A DNA stretch of 64,000 bases from Caldimonas brevitalea (lineage in GTDB: Bacteria; Pseudomonadota; Gammaproteobacteria; Burkholderiales; Burkholderiaceae_C): assembly GCF_001017435.1 (NCBI RefSeq), contig NZ_CP011371.1, forward strand, positions 1,612,001 to 1,676,000, given 5' to 3'. A program made the position numbers and the translations under genes. Shown here in pieces: positions 9,293 to 17,970 of the stretch. The notes beneath the pieces are model-generated. The model ran no database searches, was not told where the DNA came from, and saw only the letters and a list, made by a program, of their open reading frames with translations. The first letter of the stretch is position 1; each line of letters starts with the position of its first letter.

Positions 9293-10165
9293 ATGCCGAC
9301 CGACGATCTCGATTCGTTGTTGCCCACCCGTGATTTCAACCGCCGCAATTTCGTCAAGACGGCGGTCGGCAGCGGCTTCGCCGCTGCGGTGTTGCCGGTG
9401 ACGGCACAAACCATCAAGACCGACAGCGAAGGACTGACCGTCGGCGAGGTGACCATCCCGGTCAAGGACTTCAAGATGCCCGCCTACCGGGCGCAGCCGG
9501 CCGGCAAAAAGGGCAAGCTGCCGGTGGTGCTGGTGGTGTCGGAGATCTTCGGCGTGCACGAGCACATCGCCGACGTCGCAAGGCGCTTCGCCAAGCGCGG
9601 CTACCTCGCGATCGCGCCCGAGTTGTTCGTGCGCCAAGGCGACGCCAGCGCCTATGGCGAGATCGCCAAGCTGCAGGCCGAGGTGATATCCAAGGTGCCC
9701 GACGCCCAGGTGATGCAGGACCTCGACGCCACGGTAGCCTGGGCCAAGGAGCAGGGCGGCGACGTCAGCAAGCTGGGCATCACCGGCTTCTGCTGGGGCG
9801 GCCGCATCACCTGGCTCTATGCCACGCAGGGCCCGGTCAAGGCCGGCGTGGCGTGGTACGGCCGGCTGGTGGGCACCTCCAGCGAGCTGACACCCAAGCA
9901 CCCGGTGGACCTGGCCGCGCAACTGAAGGCGCCGGTGCTGGGCCTGTATGGCGGGCAGGATGCCGGCATTCCGCTTGAAAGCGTTGATAAGATGCAGGCC
10001 GCCCTGGCGAGCGGCAGCGCGGCGGCCAAACGGTCGCAAATCCACGTCTACCCGGATGCGCCGCACGCCTTCCACGCAGATTACCGGCCCAGCTTCCGCA
10101 AGGAAGCGGCCGAAGACGGCTGGAAGCGCTGCCTGGACTGGTTTGAAAAACATGGAGTCGCCTAG
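9293..10165 (+). CDS. Tat-exported dienelactone hydrolase family protein
   Basis: 290 residues. The N-terminus has a twin-arginine signal ([16 protein letters not shown]), so export in folded form is expected. The alpha/beta-hydrolase core has the Cys nucleophile in GFCWGG and the acid in YGGQDAGIP. The catalytic His lies in [15 protein letters not shown]. This Cys/Asp/His triad defines dienelactone hydrolase (carboxymethylenebutenolidase) relatives. I chose the ATG at 9293 because the AGGAG at 9282-9286 is 6 bp away. The ATG at 9287 abuts the same site and is less likely. The true substrate is unknown; periplasmic family members are often general esterases. Confidence 0.88.
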   Translation: MPTDDLDSLLPTRDFNRRNFVKTAVGSGFAAAVLPVTAQTIKTDSEGLTVGEVTIPVKDFKMPAYRAQPAGKKGKLPVVLVVSEIFGVHEHIADVARRFAKRGYLAIAPELFVRQGDASAYGEIAKLQAEVISKVPDAQVMQDLDATVAWAKEQGGDVSKLGITGFCWGGRITWLYATQGPVKAGVAWYGRLVGTSSELTPKHPVDLAAQLKAPVLGLYGGQDAGIPLESVDKMQAALASGSAAAKRSQIHVYPDAPHAFHADYRPSFRKEAAEDGWKRCLDWFEKHGVA

Positions 10166-10192
10166 CGGCCCGACTGATTGATGGCACGAGGA

Positions 10193-10215
10193 GCCGCGCG
10201 AGAGCGCGGCTTTTC
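10193..10215 (+). terminator. Rho-independent terminator after the dienelactone hydrolase gene
   Basis: A 7-bp stem GCCGCGC/GCGCGGC with a GAGA loop is followed directly by TTTTC. It lies 27 bp past the stop codon and ends just before the ZIP gene, which should therefore have its own transcript or rely on read-through. Confidence 0.75.
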
Positions 10216-10229
10216 GTTGAGCGTTCCAC

Positions 10230-11138
10230 ATGACCCTGACCTACATCGTTCTCGCGACCCTGATCGGCGGCGTGCTGTCGGTGCTGATCGCCGCGAGTCT
10301 GACGCTCTCGGTGCTCAGCAAGCTGGTGCGGCACCTGGTGAGCCTGTCTGCCGGCGTGCTGCTGGGCACGGCACTGATCCACGTGCTGCCGGAGGCGTTC
10401 GAAGGTGCGACCGATCCGCACGAGCTGTTCCTGACGCTGCTGGGCGGCCTGCTGTTTTTCTTCCTGCTCGAGAAGGCCGAGCTGTACCGGCACGGCCACC
10501 ATCACGAGGGGGACGGTGACCACCACCATCACGGTTTCGATCACGACCAGGCCGGCCGCGGCGGCTGGAGCGTGCTGGTGGGCGACAGCATCCACAACTT
10601 CTGCGACGGCATCATCATCGCGGCAGCCTTTCTGGCCGATCCGCAGATCGGGGCGGTCACGGCGATGGCCATCATCGCGCATGAAATCCCGCAGGAGGTG
10701 GGCGATTACATCGTGCTGCTGAACGCCGGCTTCTCGCGTTCGCGCGCGCTGTTCTACAACGCGCTGTCAGGCCTGGCCGCCGTCGTCGGCGGCGTGTTGG
10801 GCTATTTTGTCGTCGGCCCCTGGGAGTCGTTGTTTCCCTACCTGCTGGTGGTGGCGGCGTCGAGCTTCATCTATGTCGCGGTGGCCGATTTGATCCCGCA
10901 GTTGCAACGCCGACTGTCCCTCAAGGAAACGCTCGCGCAGCTGCTGTGGCTGGGCCTGGGGCTGGGTTTCATCACGGTGATCGTCGGGCAGTTCCACGGT
11001 GGGGCCGACGCCCGGCCGCACGGGCACCCGCACACCGAACCCGCGGCGCACGCGGACCACGACGACGCGGCCGCGCCGCTGCCGGGTCAGGAGGCCCACC
11101 CGCCATCGAAGGCCGGCTCGGCCGCGCACGGACACTGA
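10230..11138 (+). CDS. ZIP family divalent-metal (zinc) transporter
   Basis: 302 residues with about seven to eight membrane helices. The first half ends in HVLPEAFEG (metal-binding helix). A cytoplasmic-type His-rich loop near residues 90-110 contains HGHHHEGDGDHHHHG. The conserved ZIP helices follow: GDSIHNFCDGIIIAAAF and MAIIAHEIPQEVGDY. The extra C-terminal tail is again His-rich (HGHPHTEPAAHADHDD). ZIP proteins move Zn2+ or related metals into the cytoplasm. The His-rich segments suggest metal buffering or sensing. No Zur box was evident upstream. Confidence 0.93.
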   Translation: MTLTYIVLATLIGGVLSVLIAASLTLSVLSKLVRHLVSLSAGVLLGTALIHVLPEAFEGATDPHELFLTLLGGLLFFFLLEKAELYRHGHHHEGDGDHHHHGFDHDQAGRGGWSVLVGDSIHNFCDGIIIAAAFLADPQIGAVTAMAIIAHEIPQEVGDYIVLLNAGFSRSRALFYNALSGLAAVVGGVLGYFVVGPWESLFPYLLVVAASSFIYVAVADLIPQLQRRLSLKETLAQLLWLGLGLGFITVIVGQFHGGADARPHGHPHTEPAAHADHDDAAAPLPGQEAHPPSKAGSAAHGH

Positions 11139-11169
11139 GCGGCCGCGGCCGGGACCGCGGCGGCGCGGC

Positions 11170-11604
11170 TCAGCGCACCACGAGCACCGGGATGGTGCTG
11201 TGCGTCAGCACACGATTGGTTTCGCTGCCGAGCAGCAGGGCCTGCACGCCGCGGCGACCGTGCGAGGCCATCACGATCAGGTCGCAGCCATGCTGCTTGG
11301 CGTAATCGACCACCGCCTCCCAGACGCTGACCGACTCGACCGTGTGCGCGGTGCACGGAATGCCGACCGCGAGGCAGGCTTCCTTGACCGCGGCGACGTT
11401 GCGCGAGGCGACGCGCTCCTGCGCGTCGAGGAATTCCTGTGGCAGCGTCGGCTGCATCTCGGAAATCGCGCTGTAGGGGTAGGGGTCCTTGACGCTGATC
11501 GTGAACACCTCGGCGCCGGTCAGCTTGGCGAGCGAGATCGCCGTGGTGATGGCCCGTTGGGTGATGTCCGAGCCGTCGGTGGGAACCAGGATGCGCTTGT
11601 ACAT
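11170..11604 (-). CDS. Universal stress protein, UspA family
   Basis: 144 residues, a single Usp domain. It begins MYKRILVPTDGSD and ends in the nucleotide-binding signature region (VMASHGRRGVQALLLGSETNRVL, i.e. the G-2x-G-9x-G(S/T) pattern), so ATP binding is expected. I chose the ATG at 11604 because a clear GGAGG lies 6 bp upstream and it fits the family start. The cytoplasmic stress or dormancy role is general to the family. A FNR/ANR-like palindrome lies 58-71 bp upstream, which would link it to low oxygen. Confidence 0.92.
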   Translation of the reverse strand: MYKRILVPTDGSDITQRAITTAISLAKLTGAEVFTISVKDPYPYSAISEMQPTLPQEFLDAQERVASRNVAAVKEACLAVGIPCTAHTVESVSVWEAVVDYAKQHGCDLIVMASHGRRGVQALLLGSETNRVLTHSTIPVLVVR

Positions 11605-11661
11605 GAGTGACCTCCGTCTTCGGGTTGAGGGCCATCGTTGCACGGGGCGTGCGCTGGCATG

Positions 11662-11675
11662 TTGACCGAAGTCAT
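11662..11675 (-). promoter_or_regulatory. FNR/ANR-like box upstream of the usp gene
   Basis: The sequence TTGACCGAAGTCAT resembles the FNR/ANR site TTGAT-N4-ATCAA, with one arm imperfect at the last base. Its centre is about 64 bp upstream of the Usp start. A class-II start (-41.5) would fall near 11627, with a weak AACGAT -10 at 11639-11634 and a 23-nt leader. Anr-controlled usp genes are known in Pseudomonas. Confidence 0.4.
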
Positions 11676-11734
11676 GCCCCACCGGCAAGCGCCAGGCCTT
11701 GCAGGGGGTGGGCGCAGGGACACTTGCTTCACTG

Positions 11735-12598
11735 TCAGCCGCGCGCCACCGGGCGCTGCGGGTCGGCGCACCACTCGCTCCAGGAGCCGGGATAGAGCGC
11801 CGCGCGGCCCAGGCCGGCCACTTCCATCGCCAGCAGGTTGTGGCAGGCGGTCACCCCCGAGCCGCATTGGTGGACCGCGGTGCCGGGGTCGGTGCCGGCC
11901 AGCAAGGCCTCGAACTCGGACCGCAGTTGCGCCGGCGCCTTGAAGCGGCCGTCGGCGGCGAGGTTGTCCTTGAAAAAGCGATTCACGGCGCCCGGAATGT
12001 GCCCGGCCACCGGGTCGAGTGGCTCGACGTCGCCCCGAAAGCGTTCCGGGGCCCGGGCGTCGAGCAAACGCCAGCCCGGCTCGTCGAGCCGGGCCTGCAG
12101 GGCGGCCGCGTCGAGGGTGCGGACCGCGGGGGAGGCGGCCGGGTAGGGGGGCTGCGGATCGACCGCCGGCAGGCCGGTGCTCAGTGCGCCCCCCGCCGCC
12201 TGCCAGGCCACAAGGCCGCCGTCCAGCACGGCCACGGCTTCATGGCCCAGCCATTTCAGCAACCACCAGGCGCGCACGCAGAACATGCCGCCCTGGCGGT
12301 CGTAGACCACCACCTGGGTGCCGGGCGCGATGCCCCAGCGGCCCACCGTCGCCGCGAAGGCCTCGCGTGCCGGCAGGGGGTGACGACCCCGCGCGGGCTC
12401 GCCCGGCGCTGATTTCGGCCCGGAGAGGTCGCGGTCGAGGTGGGCATAGTGCGCCCCCGGCAGGTGTCCGCTGGCATAGGCCGCTTCCCCTGCGGCGGTG
12501 TCGGCGAGGTCGAAGCTGACGTCGAGCACGACCAGGGGCGTGCCGTCGCGCATCAGCGCCTGCAGGTCGGCCGCCGAGATCAAGGTGGTGTAGCTCAT
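11735..12598 (-). CDS. sseA: Sulfurtransferase, 3-mercaptopyruvate/thiosulfate type (tandem rhodanese)
   Basis: 287 residues forming two rhodanese domains. The N-terminal one is structural (VVLDVSFDLA, HLPGAHYAHLD). The C-terminal one holds the catalytic loop HQCGSGVTACHNLLA. A CGSGV(T/S)AC loop is typical of mercaptopyruvate sulfurtransferases. It transfers sulfane sulfur to thiophilic acceptors such as cyanide or thioredoxin in the cytoplasm. Its ATG overlaps the TGA of the EamA gene (ATGA), so it is the third, translationally coupled gene of the cyclase-eamA-sseA operon. Confidence 0.93.
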   Translation of the reverse strand: MSYTTLISAADLQALMRDGTPLVVLDVSFDLADTAAGEAAYASGHLPGAHYAHLDRDLSGPKSAPGEPARGRHPLPAREAFAATVGRWGIAPGTQVVVYDRQGGMFCVRAWWLLKWLGHEAVAVLDGGLVAWQAAGGALSTGLPAVDPQPPYPAASPAVRTLDAAALQARLDEPGWRLLDARAPERFRGDVEPLDPVAGHIPGAVNRFFKDNLAADGRFKAPAQLRSEFEALLAGTDPGTAVHQCGSGVTACHNLLAMEVAGLGRAALYPGSWSEWCADPQRPVARG

Positions 12599-13488
12599 GT
12601 TTCTGTGGTGGTCGAGGGGGCGACGTTGGGCGCCGCCTTGCTGCGCAAAAAAGTGGCCGCCAGGCCGGCCAGCACGATCAGCAGCATGCCTGCGAGCGCC
12701 ATCCACGTCACCGGATCGTCGAACAGCACAACGCCGTAAATGAACGCGAACACGATGCCGAGGTACTGCAGGCTGGCGTTGACCAGCGGTTTGCCGGTGC
12801 CGTAGGCGCGCGTCATCATCAGTTGCGCGACGGTCGCGAAGGTGCCGACGGCGAGCAGCCAGCCGATGCCTGCGAGTGTGTGCGGATGGCTGCCGCCGGC
12901 CAGCATCGCCAGCAGGCCTGCCGTCATGCCGCCCAGCGAGAAATAGAAGACGATGCGGTATTCCGGCTCGCCGGCGCGCCCGAGCGCGGTGACCTGCAGA
13001 TAGGCGGTGGCGCTGAGCATGCCCGACAGCAAGCCCACCACACCGTGCCACAACTGGTCTTGCTCGATGGTCGGGCGCAGGATCAGCGCGACGCCAGCGA
13101 AGCCGGTCAGCACCGCGGCCACCACGCGGGGGTCGAGCCGGGCCCCGCCGAGCAGGATGGCGCCGCCGAGCAGGAACAGCGCCATCCACACCGACGACAT
13201 GTAGTTGAGGGTCATTGCGGTGGCCAGCGGGAGGTTGCCGATCGCATAGAACCACATGCACAAGGCGGCCACGCCCGACAGGCTGCGCCAGAAGTGCATC
13301 GCCGGCACAGCGGTGCGCAAGGTGCCGCGCTGCCGCCAGGTGAGCAGCGCCATCAGCGCCGCGCCGACCAGACCGCGGTAGAACACGATCTCGCCGGTGT
13401 CGTAATAGGCCGATGCGTACTTGACGCACAGCCCCATGGTGGCGAACAAAAAGCTCGCCAGGATCATCAGCACGGGCGCACGGTTCAC
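12595..13488 (-). CDS. EamA/DMT-superfamily transporter
   Basis: 297 residues with about ten predicted membrane helices in two EamA repeats (LMILASFLFATMGLCVKYAS; later LQYLGIVFAFIYGVVLFDD). The drug/metabolite-transporter superfamily exports metabolites such as amino acids, but the substrate cannot be read here. The start is the GTG at 13488, which overlaps the cyclase stop codon (GTGA). An AGGAAG-like site lies upstream. The overlaps on both sides show tight co-translation with the cyclase and the sulfurtransferase. Confidence 0.88.
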   Translation of the reverse strand: MNRAPVLMILASFLFATMGLCVKYASAYYDTGEIVFYRGLVGAALMALLTWRQRGTLRTAVPAMHFWRSLSGVAALCMWFYAIGNLPLATAMTLNYMSSVWMALFLLGGAILLGGARLDPRVVAAVLTGFAGVALILRPTIEQDQLWHGVVGLLSGMLSATAYLQVTALGRAGEPEYRIVFYFSLGGMTAGLLAMLAGGSHPHTLAGIGWLLAVGTFATVAQLMMTRAYGTGKPLVNASLQYLGIVFAFIYGVVLFDDPVTWMALAGMLLIVLAGLAATFLRSKAAPNVAPSTTTET

Positions 13489-15206
13489 AGGACTTCTTCC
13501 TCTGCTTTCATCAGGTGCGCCGGCGGCGGCGGCAAAGCGGCGTCGCGCGGCAGTGCGTAGACCTCGACCGAGCGGTCGCGGCCTTTCAGGTACTGTGCCC
13601 CGAGCGGGCGCAGCAGCGCCTGCAGTGCGGGCGGCAACAGTGCGAACGTGGCGGGATTGGCGAGTGCGGCCATCTCGGGGTGCAGCTTGTTCAGGCCTTC
13701 CAGGCGTGCGGCCACGTTCACGGTGTCGCCGATGACGGTATAGATACAGCGGTCGGGCGAGCCGATCTGGCCTGCCAGTGCAGTACCGCTGGCAAGGCCG
13801 ATGCCCGCCACCAGCGTCGGCGCGCCGTAGGTGCTGCGCTCGCGGTTGAACTCGTCGAGGGCCTGTTGCATGGCCACGGCGGCATAGAGGGCACGCACGA
13901 CACGGTGTTCGTCGGGCTTGGGGGCGCCGAACACGACCACCATCGCATCGCCCATGAAGTTGTTGACGTAGCCGCCGTAGCGTTGCGCGGCCTCGGTCAT
14001 GCGGGTGAAGTACTCGTTGAGCGTCAACACGATGTCGCGCGGCTTCATTTCCTCGCACAGCTGCGTGAAGCCGCGGATGTCGCTCAACAGCACCGTGACC
14101 TCGACCTCATGGCCGCCCAGCATCAGCTCGCCCTGCAGCAGCTGGTCACGCACCTCCGGCGAGACGAGCCGGCCGAACACGTCGCGCTCGCGGTCGCGCT
14201 TCTCCAGTTCCCAGCTCATGTGGTTGAACGAGCGCGCCAGCAGGCCCAACTCGTCGTCGCGCTGCAGTTCCACGTGCGCGTTCAGGTGGTGGCCCTTCAG
14301 CAAGGCGCGCGCCGAGCGTGCCATGCCCCGGATGTCGCGCGCCAGGCCGCGCGCGAAGCGCCAGGCGACCCAGGCGCTCAGGCAGGAAACGGCCAGCGTC
14401 ACCGCCGTGAAGCGCAGCAGCTCTTCGCGTACCAGCGCCCGGTAGGTCTCGAGCGAGTCGACCCATTCGACGGTCCAGCCGGCATGTGCTTCGGCTTCGC
14501 TGTACAGCACGTCGGAGGGCGCCGGATTGGGCTGCGCCAGCGCGGTCACGGAGCGGGCGACCGACGCGACCGGCAGGGCCGCGCCGGGGGCCCGCACGAA
14601 GGCGCGGGCCTCTTCGGAGCTGCCCTCTGGCAGCTGGATGGCGTCGACCAGCGCGCCGGGTGAAATGCCAATCACGACCCAGCCGCTGGGGCGCGCCGAG
14701 GGCGGGTCGTTCGCCACCGGCAACAGCACGTCCACCCCTTCACCGGGGCCGCGGGGCCGCCAGCTGGCGTGGCGCGCCGGCAGCCGCTGCACCCCTTCGT
14801 CCTTGCCGGGGTCGAGCGGGTAGCCGAGCAGCTTGCGGCCTTGTGCGTCCAGCAGTTCGGCGCGATCGAGTTCGGGGTGGCTGCGCACCAGGCTGCGCAG
14901 TTCGAGATACAGCACGGCGTCGCTGCGGATGCGGCCGTCGAGCAATTCCTTGACCCCCGGAGTGCTGGCGATCATCACCGCCATGCGTTCGGCCGACAGC
15001 ATCAGCTGGCGAACACGGCCGGCCAACAGCACCGCGGTCTGGCGCGTCAGGCGCTCCTGCTCGGCTCGCAAGCGTTGGGAGTTTTCAGCCAGCGAGAGCG
15101 AACCCGCGATCACCAGGGGCACGATCGTGAACAGCAGCACCGCGATCGGCAAGGTGCGACTGAGCGAGTAACGCTGCGCGGGCGAGGGCGCGGGCGCGGT
15201 GTTCAC
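13485..15206 (-). CDS. Membrane class III adenylate/guanylate cyclase with HAMP domain
   Basis: About 573 residues from the GTG at 15206. A membrane helix near residues 20-45 (IAVLLFTIVPLVIAGSL) is followed by a periplasmic sensor region of about 250 residues (Cache/CHASE-like) and a second helix near 285. Then come HAMP (DELGLLARSFNHMS) and a class III cyclase domain with the metal Asp in LLSDIRGFTQL and FMGDAMVVVFG. Substrate choice (cAMP versus cGMP) was not resolved. The start is uncertain: in-frame TTG and GTG codons lie further upstream, but the TTG at 15278 sits in the tail of the Rieske terminator. The extracytoplasmic signal is unknown. Confidence 0.88.
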   Translation of the reverse strand: MNTAPAPSPAQRYSLSRTLPIAVLLFTIVPLVIAGSLSLAENSQRLRAEQERLTRQTAVLLAGRVRQLMLSAERMAVMIASTPGVKELLDGRIRSDAVLYLELRSLVRSHPELDRAELLDAQGRKLLGYPLDPGKDEGVQRLPARHASWRPRGPGEGVDVLLPVANDPPSARPSGWVVIGISPGALVDAIQLPEGSSEEARAFVRAPGAALPVASVARSVTALAQPNPAPSDVLYSEAEAHAGWTVEWVDSLETYRALVREELLRFTAVTLAVSCLSAWVAWRFARGLARDIRGMARSARALLKGHHLNAHVELQRDDELGLLARSFNHMSWELEKRDRERDVFGRLVSPEVRDQLLQGELMLGGHEVEVTVLLSDIRGFTQLCEEMKPRDIVLTLNEYFTRMTEAAQRYGGYVNNFMGDAMVVVFGAPKPDEHRVVRALYAAVAMQQALDEFNRERSTYGAPTLVAGIGLASGTALAGQIGSPDRCIYTVIGDTVNVAARLEGLNKLHPEMAALANPATFALLPPALQALLRPLGAQYLKGRDRSVEVYALPRDAALPPPPAHLMKAEEEVL

Positions 15207-15274
15207 GACGGAAAGAGGGCGGTCCGGTACGACACGCGGACATTGTGCTCGAAACCGGGCGCGCGGCGTGTCCT

Positions 15275-15306
15275 GCAAACAACAACGCCCGGCGGCGCCG
15301 GGCGTT
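15275..15306 (-). terminator. Rho-independent terminator after the Rieske oxygenase gene
   Basis: On the minus strand, a 10-bp perfect stem AACGCCCGGC/GCCGGGCGTT with a 3-nt loop is followed by a T-rich tail (GTTGTTTGC). It lies 50 bp beyond the Rieske gene stop and separates that transcript from the cyclase operon. Confidence 0.75.
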
Positions 15307-15355
15307 CAGGCAACCGACGCCCGGCGGGCCGGGCATCGTGAGTCAGCGCAGCGGG

Positions 15356-16459
15356 TCAGCCGCCGAACCGCATCGTGGACCGGTACCACTCGTGGAAGTG
15401 CTGCATGCCGTCTTCCATCGGGCTCTGGTAGGGGCCGACTTCGTTGTCGCCGCGGTCGAACAAGGCCTTGCGGCCGCCGTCCATGCGCAGCGCGATCTCG
15501 TCGTCCTCGATGCAGGTCTCCATGTAGGCGGCCTGCTCGGCCTCGACGAATTCGCGCTCGAAGGCGGCGATCTCCTCGGGGTAGTAGAACTCCACCACGT
15601 TCAAGGTCTTTTGCGGCCCCTGCGGGTAAAGCGTCGACACCACCAGCACGTGCGGGTACCACTCCAGCATCACGGTCGGGTAGTAGGTCAGCCAGATGGC
15701 GCCGTGCTTCGGCGGCACGCCGTTGCTGAACTTCAGCACCGCCTCATGCCACTTGCGATACGTGTCCGAACCGGGCTTGCCCAGCGCATTGGCCACCCCG
15801 ACGGTCTGCACCGAGTAGTGCTTGCCGAACTCCCAGCGCAGGTCGTCACAGGTGACGAAGTTGCCGAGGCCGGGGTGGAAGGGGCCGACGTGGTAGTCCT
15901 CGAGGTAGACCTCGATGAAGGTCTTCCAGTTGTAGTTGCACTCGTGCAACTCGACCTTGTCGAGCACGTAACCACTGAAGTCGAACTCGGCCCGCGGACC
16001 CAGCCGTGCCAGGTCGGCGGCCACGTCGCGGCCGTTGTCCTCGAACACCAGCCCGTTCCAGTGGCGAACCTTGTAGTTGTTCAGGTTCAAGCACGGGTCC
16101 TGCGCGAAATGCGGCGCCCCGAGCAGCTTGCCGTCCAGCCCGTAGGTCCAGCGGTGCAGCGGGCACACGATGTTGCTGCGGGTGTTGCCGCGCCCGCGCA
16201 GCATCACCGCCTGCCGGTGCCGGCAGACGTTGGAGATCAGCTCGACCCCTTGCGGCGTGCGCACCAGCGCGCGGCCCTCGCCCTCTTGCGGCAGGGCGTA
16301 GTAGTCCCCCACCTCGGGCACGGCCAGCTCGTGCCCGAGGTAGCGGGGTCCGAGCTGGAAGATGAGCTCCATCTCGCGGCGAAACAGTTCGCCGTCGAAA
16401 TATGCCGAAACCGGCAGTTGCGAGTGGCTTTGCTCAAGGGCAATGCTTAGGTCTGACAT
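15356..16459 (-). CDS. Aromatic-ring-hydroxylating-type Rieske oxygenase, alpha subunit
   Basis: 367 residues. The N-terminal Rieske [2Fe-2S] domain has Cys79-x-His81 (CRHR) and Cys99-x2-His102 (CPLH). The catalytic domain has the Asn/Trp block NYNWKTF and the mononuclear-iron histidines His190 and His195 in EDYHVGPFHPG. Relatives oxidise aromatic acids or quaternary amines (choline- or betaine-type). Neither the substrate nor a reductase partner is evident nearby. The ATG at 16459 is preferred: TGGGG lies just before it, and a TTG 18 bp upstream would overlap the better GGAG. A small Arg-rich ORF lies 48 bp upstream on the same strand. Confidence 0.88.
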   Translation of the reverse strand: MSDLSIALEQSHSQLPVSAYFDGELFRREMELIFQLGPRYLGHELAVPEVGDYYALPQEGEGRALVRTPQGVELISNVCRHRQAVMLRGRGNTRSNIVCPLHRWTYGLDGKLLGAPHFAQDPCLNLNNYKVRHWNGLVFEDNGRDVAADLARLGPRAEFDFSGYVLDKVELHECNYNWKTFIEVYLEDYHVGPFHPGLGNFVTCDDLRWEFGKHYSVQTVGVANALGKPGSDTYRKWHEAVLKFSNGVPPKHGAIWLTYYPTVMLEWYPHVLVVSTLYPQGPQKTLNVVEFYYPEEIAAFEREFVEAEQAAYMETCIEDDEIALRMDGGRKALFDRGDNEVGPYQSPMEDGMQHFHEWYRSTMRFGG

Positions 16460-16507
16460 GATCCCCAGGATCTCCAAAAACCAATGTCAACCACCCCCAC
16501 GGTGGGC

Positions 16508-16711
16508 TCATCTCCCCGATCCATCCGGTGCCGGATACACGAATCGCTCTCGACGAAATGCTCCGCGAGACGACGCTTCCCGCAGCGGACCGTGCGCCGG
16601 TGACCGGCTCGTGATCCGCCCCGGGGACTGCATCGTCCTGCGCACGCGTCTGGCCAAATACCTCCGATGTGAAATGAGGCCGCGCTGAGTTTTCGTCGGG
16701 GAACCGGACAT
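16508..16711 (-). CDS. Possible small Arg-rich protein or leader ORF upstream of the Rieske gene
   Basis: 67 codons beginning MSGSPTKTQRGLISHRRYL, with a near-perfect ribosome-binding site (AAGGAGG, 5 bp before the ATG). A TTGACA hexamer is about 40 bp further upstream. The composition is very basic (roughly a quarter Arg) with no hydrophobic segment. I recognise no family. The strong translation signal inside a 384-bp gap argues for a real peptide or a leader affecting the Rieske gene 48 bp downstream. The high-GC background makes chance open frames common, so confidence is limited. Confidence 0.4.
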   Translation of the reverse strand: MSGSPTKTQRGLISHRRYLARRVRRTMQSPGRITSRSPAHGPLREASSRGAFRRERFVYPAPDGSGR

Positions 16712-16843
16712 TTTAGCCTCCTTGGGTATGTAACTCCTGCTGAATGTCAAGGGGGTTTGTAAGAGGGTGGCCGCCCGGCACAGCTTCAGCGCAGCCGGCG
16801 GCGGATGCGGCCTGACTACAATTGCCGGTTTCACCGCACGCCA

Positions 16844-17083
16844 ATGCCCAACACCGCAACCTCTTCCCACACTGCAGAGCCGGCCAGCTATGAAGAAGCG
16901 CTGGCCGAGCTCGAGCGGCTGGTGTCCGAGCTCGAATCGGGCCAGCTGCCGCTCGAGCGCCTGCTGCAGAGCTACCAGCGCGGCGCGCATTTGCTGGCCT
17001 ACTGCCGTGGCAGGCTCGAGACGGTGGAGCAGCAGGTGAAGGTGTTGGAAGAGGGGCAATTGAAACCTTGGAATCAAGCATGA
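16844..17083 (+). CDS. xseB: Exodeoxyribonuclease VII small subunit
   Basis: 79 residues, the normal XseB size. It is an all-helical protein with the family core [19 protein letters not shown] and [14 protein letters not shown]. It pairs with XseA (not in this window) to degrade single-stranded DNA. The ATG at 16844 matches the family start, and an in-frame upstream ATG at 16805 would add 13 residues. The stop overlaps the ispA start (ATGA). The xseB-ispA-dxs order is a classic proteobacterial operon. Confidence 0.93.
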   Translation: MPNTATSSHTAEPASYEEALAELERLVSELESGQLPLERLLQSYQRGAHLLAYCRGRLETVEQQVKVLEEGQLKPWNQA

Positions 17084-17970
17084 ACGGCGCCGAGTTCGAC
17101 CACTGGTCGCAAGCCGAGTTGGCGCGGGTCGAAGCGGCCTTGTCGGCCTGGGTGCCGGTCGATGCGCCGGTCGGGCTGGGCGAGGCGATGCGCTATGGCG
17201 TGCTGGACGGCGGCAAGCGGTTGCGCCCCTTGCTGGTGCTGGCCGCGGCGCAGGCGGTGGGCGGCCACGACGAGGCGGCACTGCGGGCGGCGTGCGCCGT
17301 GGAGCTGATCCACGCCTATTCGTTGGTGCACGACGACATGCCGTGTATGGACAACGATGTGCTCCGGCGCGGCAAGCCGACCGTGCACGTGCAGTTCGGC
17401 GAAGCCACCGCGATGCTGACCGGCGATGCGATGCAGGCCTTGGCATTCGAGGTGCTGACGCCCGAAGAAGACGTGGTGCCGCCGCGCCTGCAAGCGCAGC
17501 TGTGCCGACTGCTGGCGCGCGCGTCCGGCCACGAGGGCATGGCGGGTGGCCAGGCGATCGATCTCGCCAGCGTCGGCCATCAGCTGGACGAGGCCGCGTT
17601 GCGCGACATGCACCGGCGCAAGACCGGCGCCTTGCTGCGCGCCAGCGTGCAGATGGGCGCGGCCTGCGGCACGACCGACGCGCGTGCCTGGGAGGCCTTG
17701 TCCGAATACGGCTGGAGCGTCGGCTTGGCGTTCCAGGTGGTGGACGACATCCTGGACGTCACGCAGGCGTCTGAGACGCTCGGCAAGACCGCCGGCAAGG
17801 ATGCAGACAACCAGAAGCCGACCTATGTGTCGGTGCTGGGACTGGACGCGGCGCGGCGCTATGCCGGCGAGCTGCGGGAACGTGCGCAAGCGGCGTTGGC
17901 AGGCAGCGGCTTGCCGCAGCCGGCGTGGCTGAGCGTGCTGGCTGACAAAGTCGTAGATCGGCAAAGCTGA
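17080..17970 (+). CDS. ispA: Farnesyl diphosphate synthase (geranyltranstransferase)
   Basis: 296 residues. Both Asp-rich prenyl-diphosphate motifs are intact: [12 protein letters not shown] (the first, DDxxxxD bacterial type) and VVDDILDVT (the second). [11 protein letters not shown] near residue 45 is also typical. It condenses IPP with DMAPP and GPP to form FPP for quinones, hopanoids and undecaprenyl carriers. The ATG at 17080 overlaps the xseB stop. Its own stop overlaps the dxs start by one base (TGATG), so all three are translationally coupled. Confidence 0.97.
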   Translation: MNGAEFDHWSQAELARVEAALSAWVPVDAPVGLGEAMRYGVLDGGKRLRPLLVLAAAQAVGGHDEAALRAACAVELIHAYSLVHDDMPCMDNDVLRRGKPTVHVQFGEATAMLTGDAMQALAFEVLTPEEDVVPPRLQAQLCRLLARASGHEGMAGGQAIDLASVGHQLDEAALRDMHRRKTGALLRASVQMGAACGTTDARAWEALSEYGWSVGLAFQVVDDILDVTQASETLGKTAGKDADNQKPTYVSVLGLDAARRYAGELRERAQAALAGSGLPQPAWLSVLADKVVDRQS

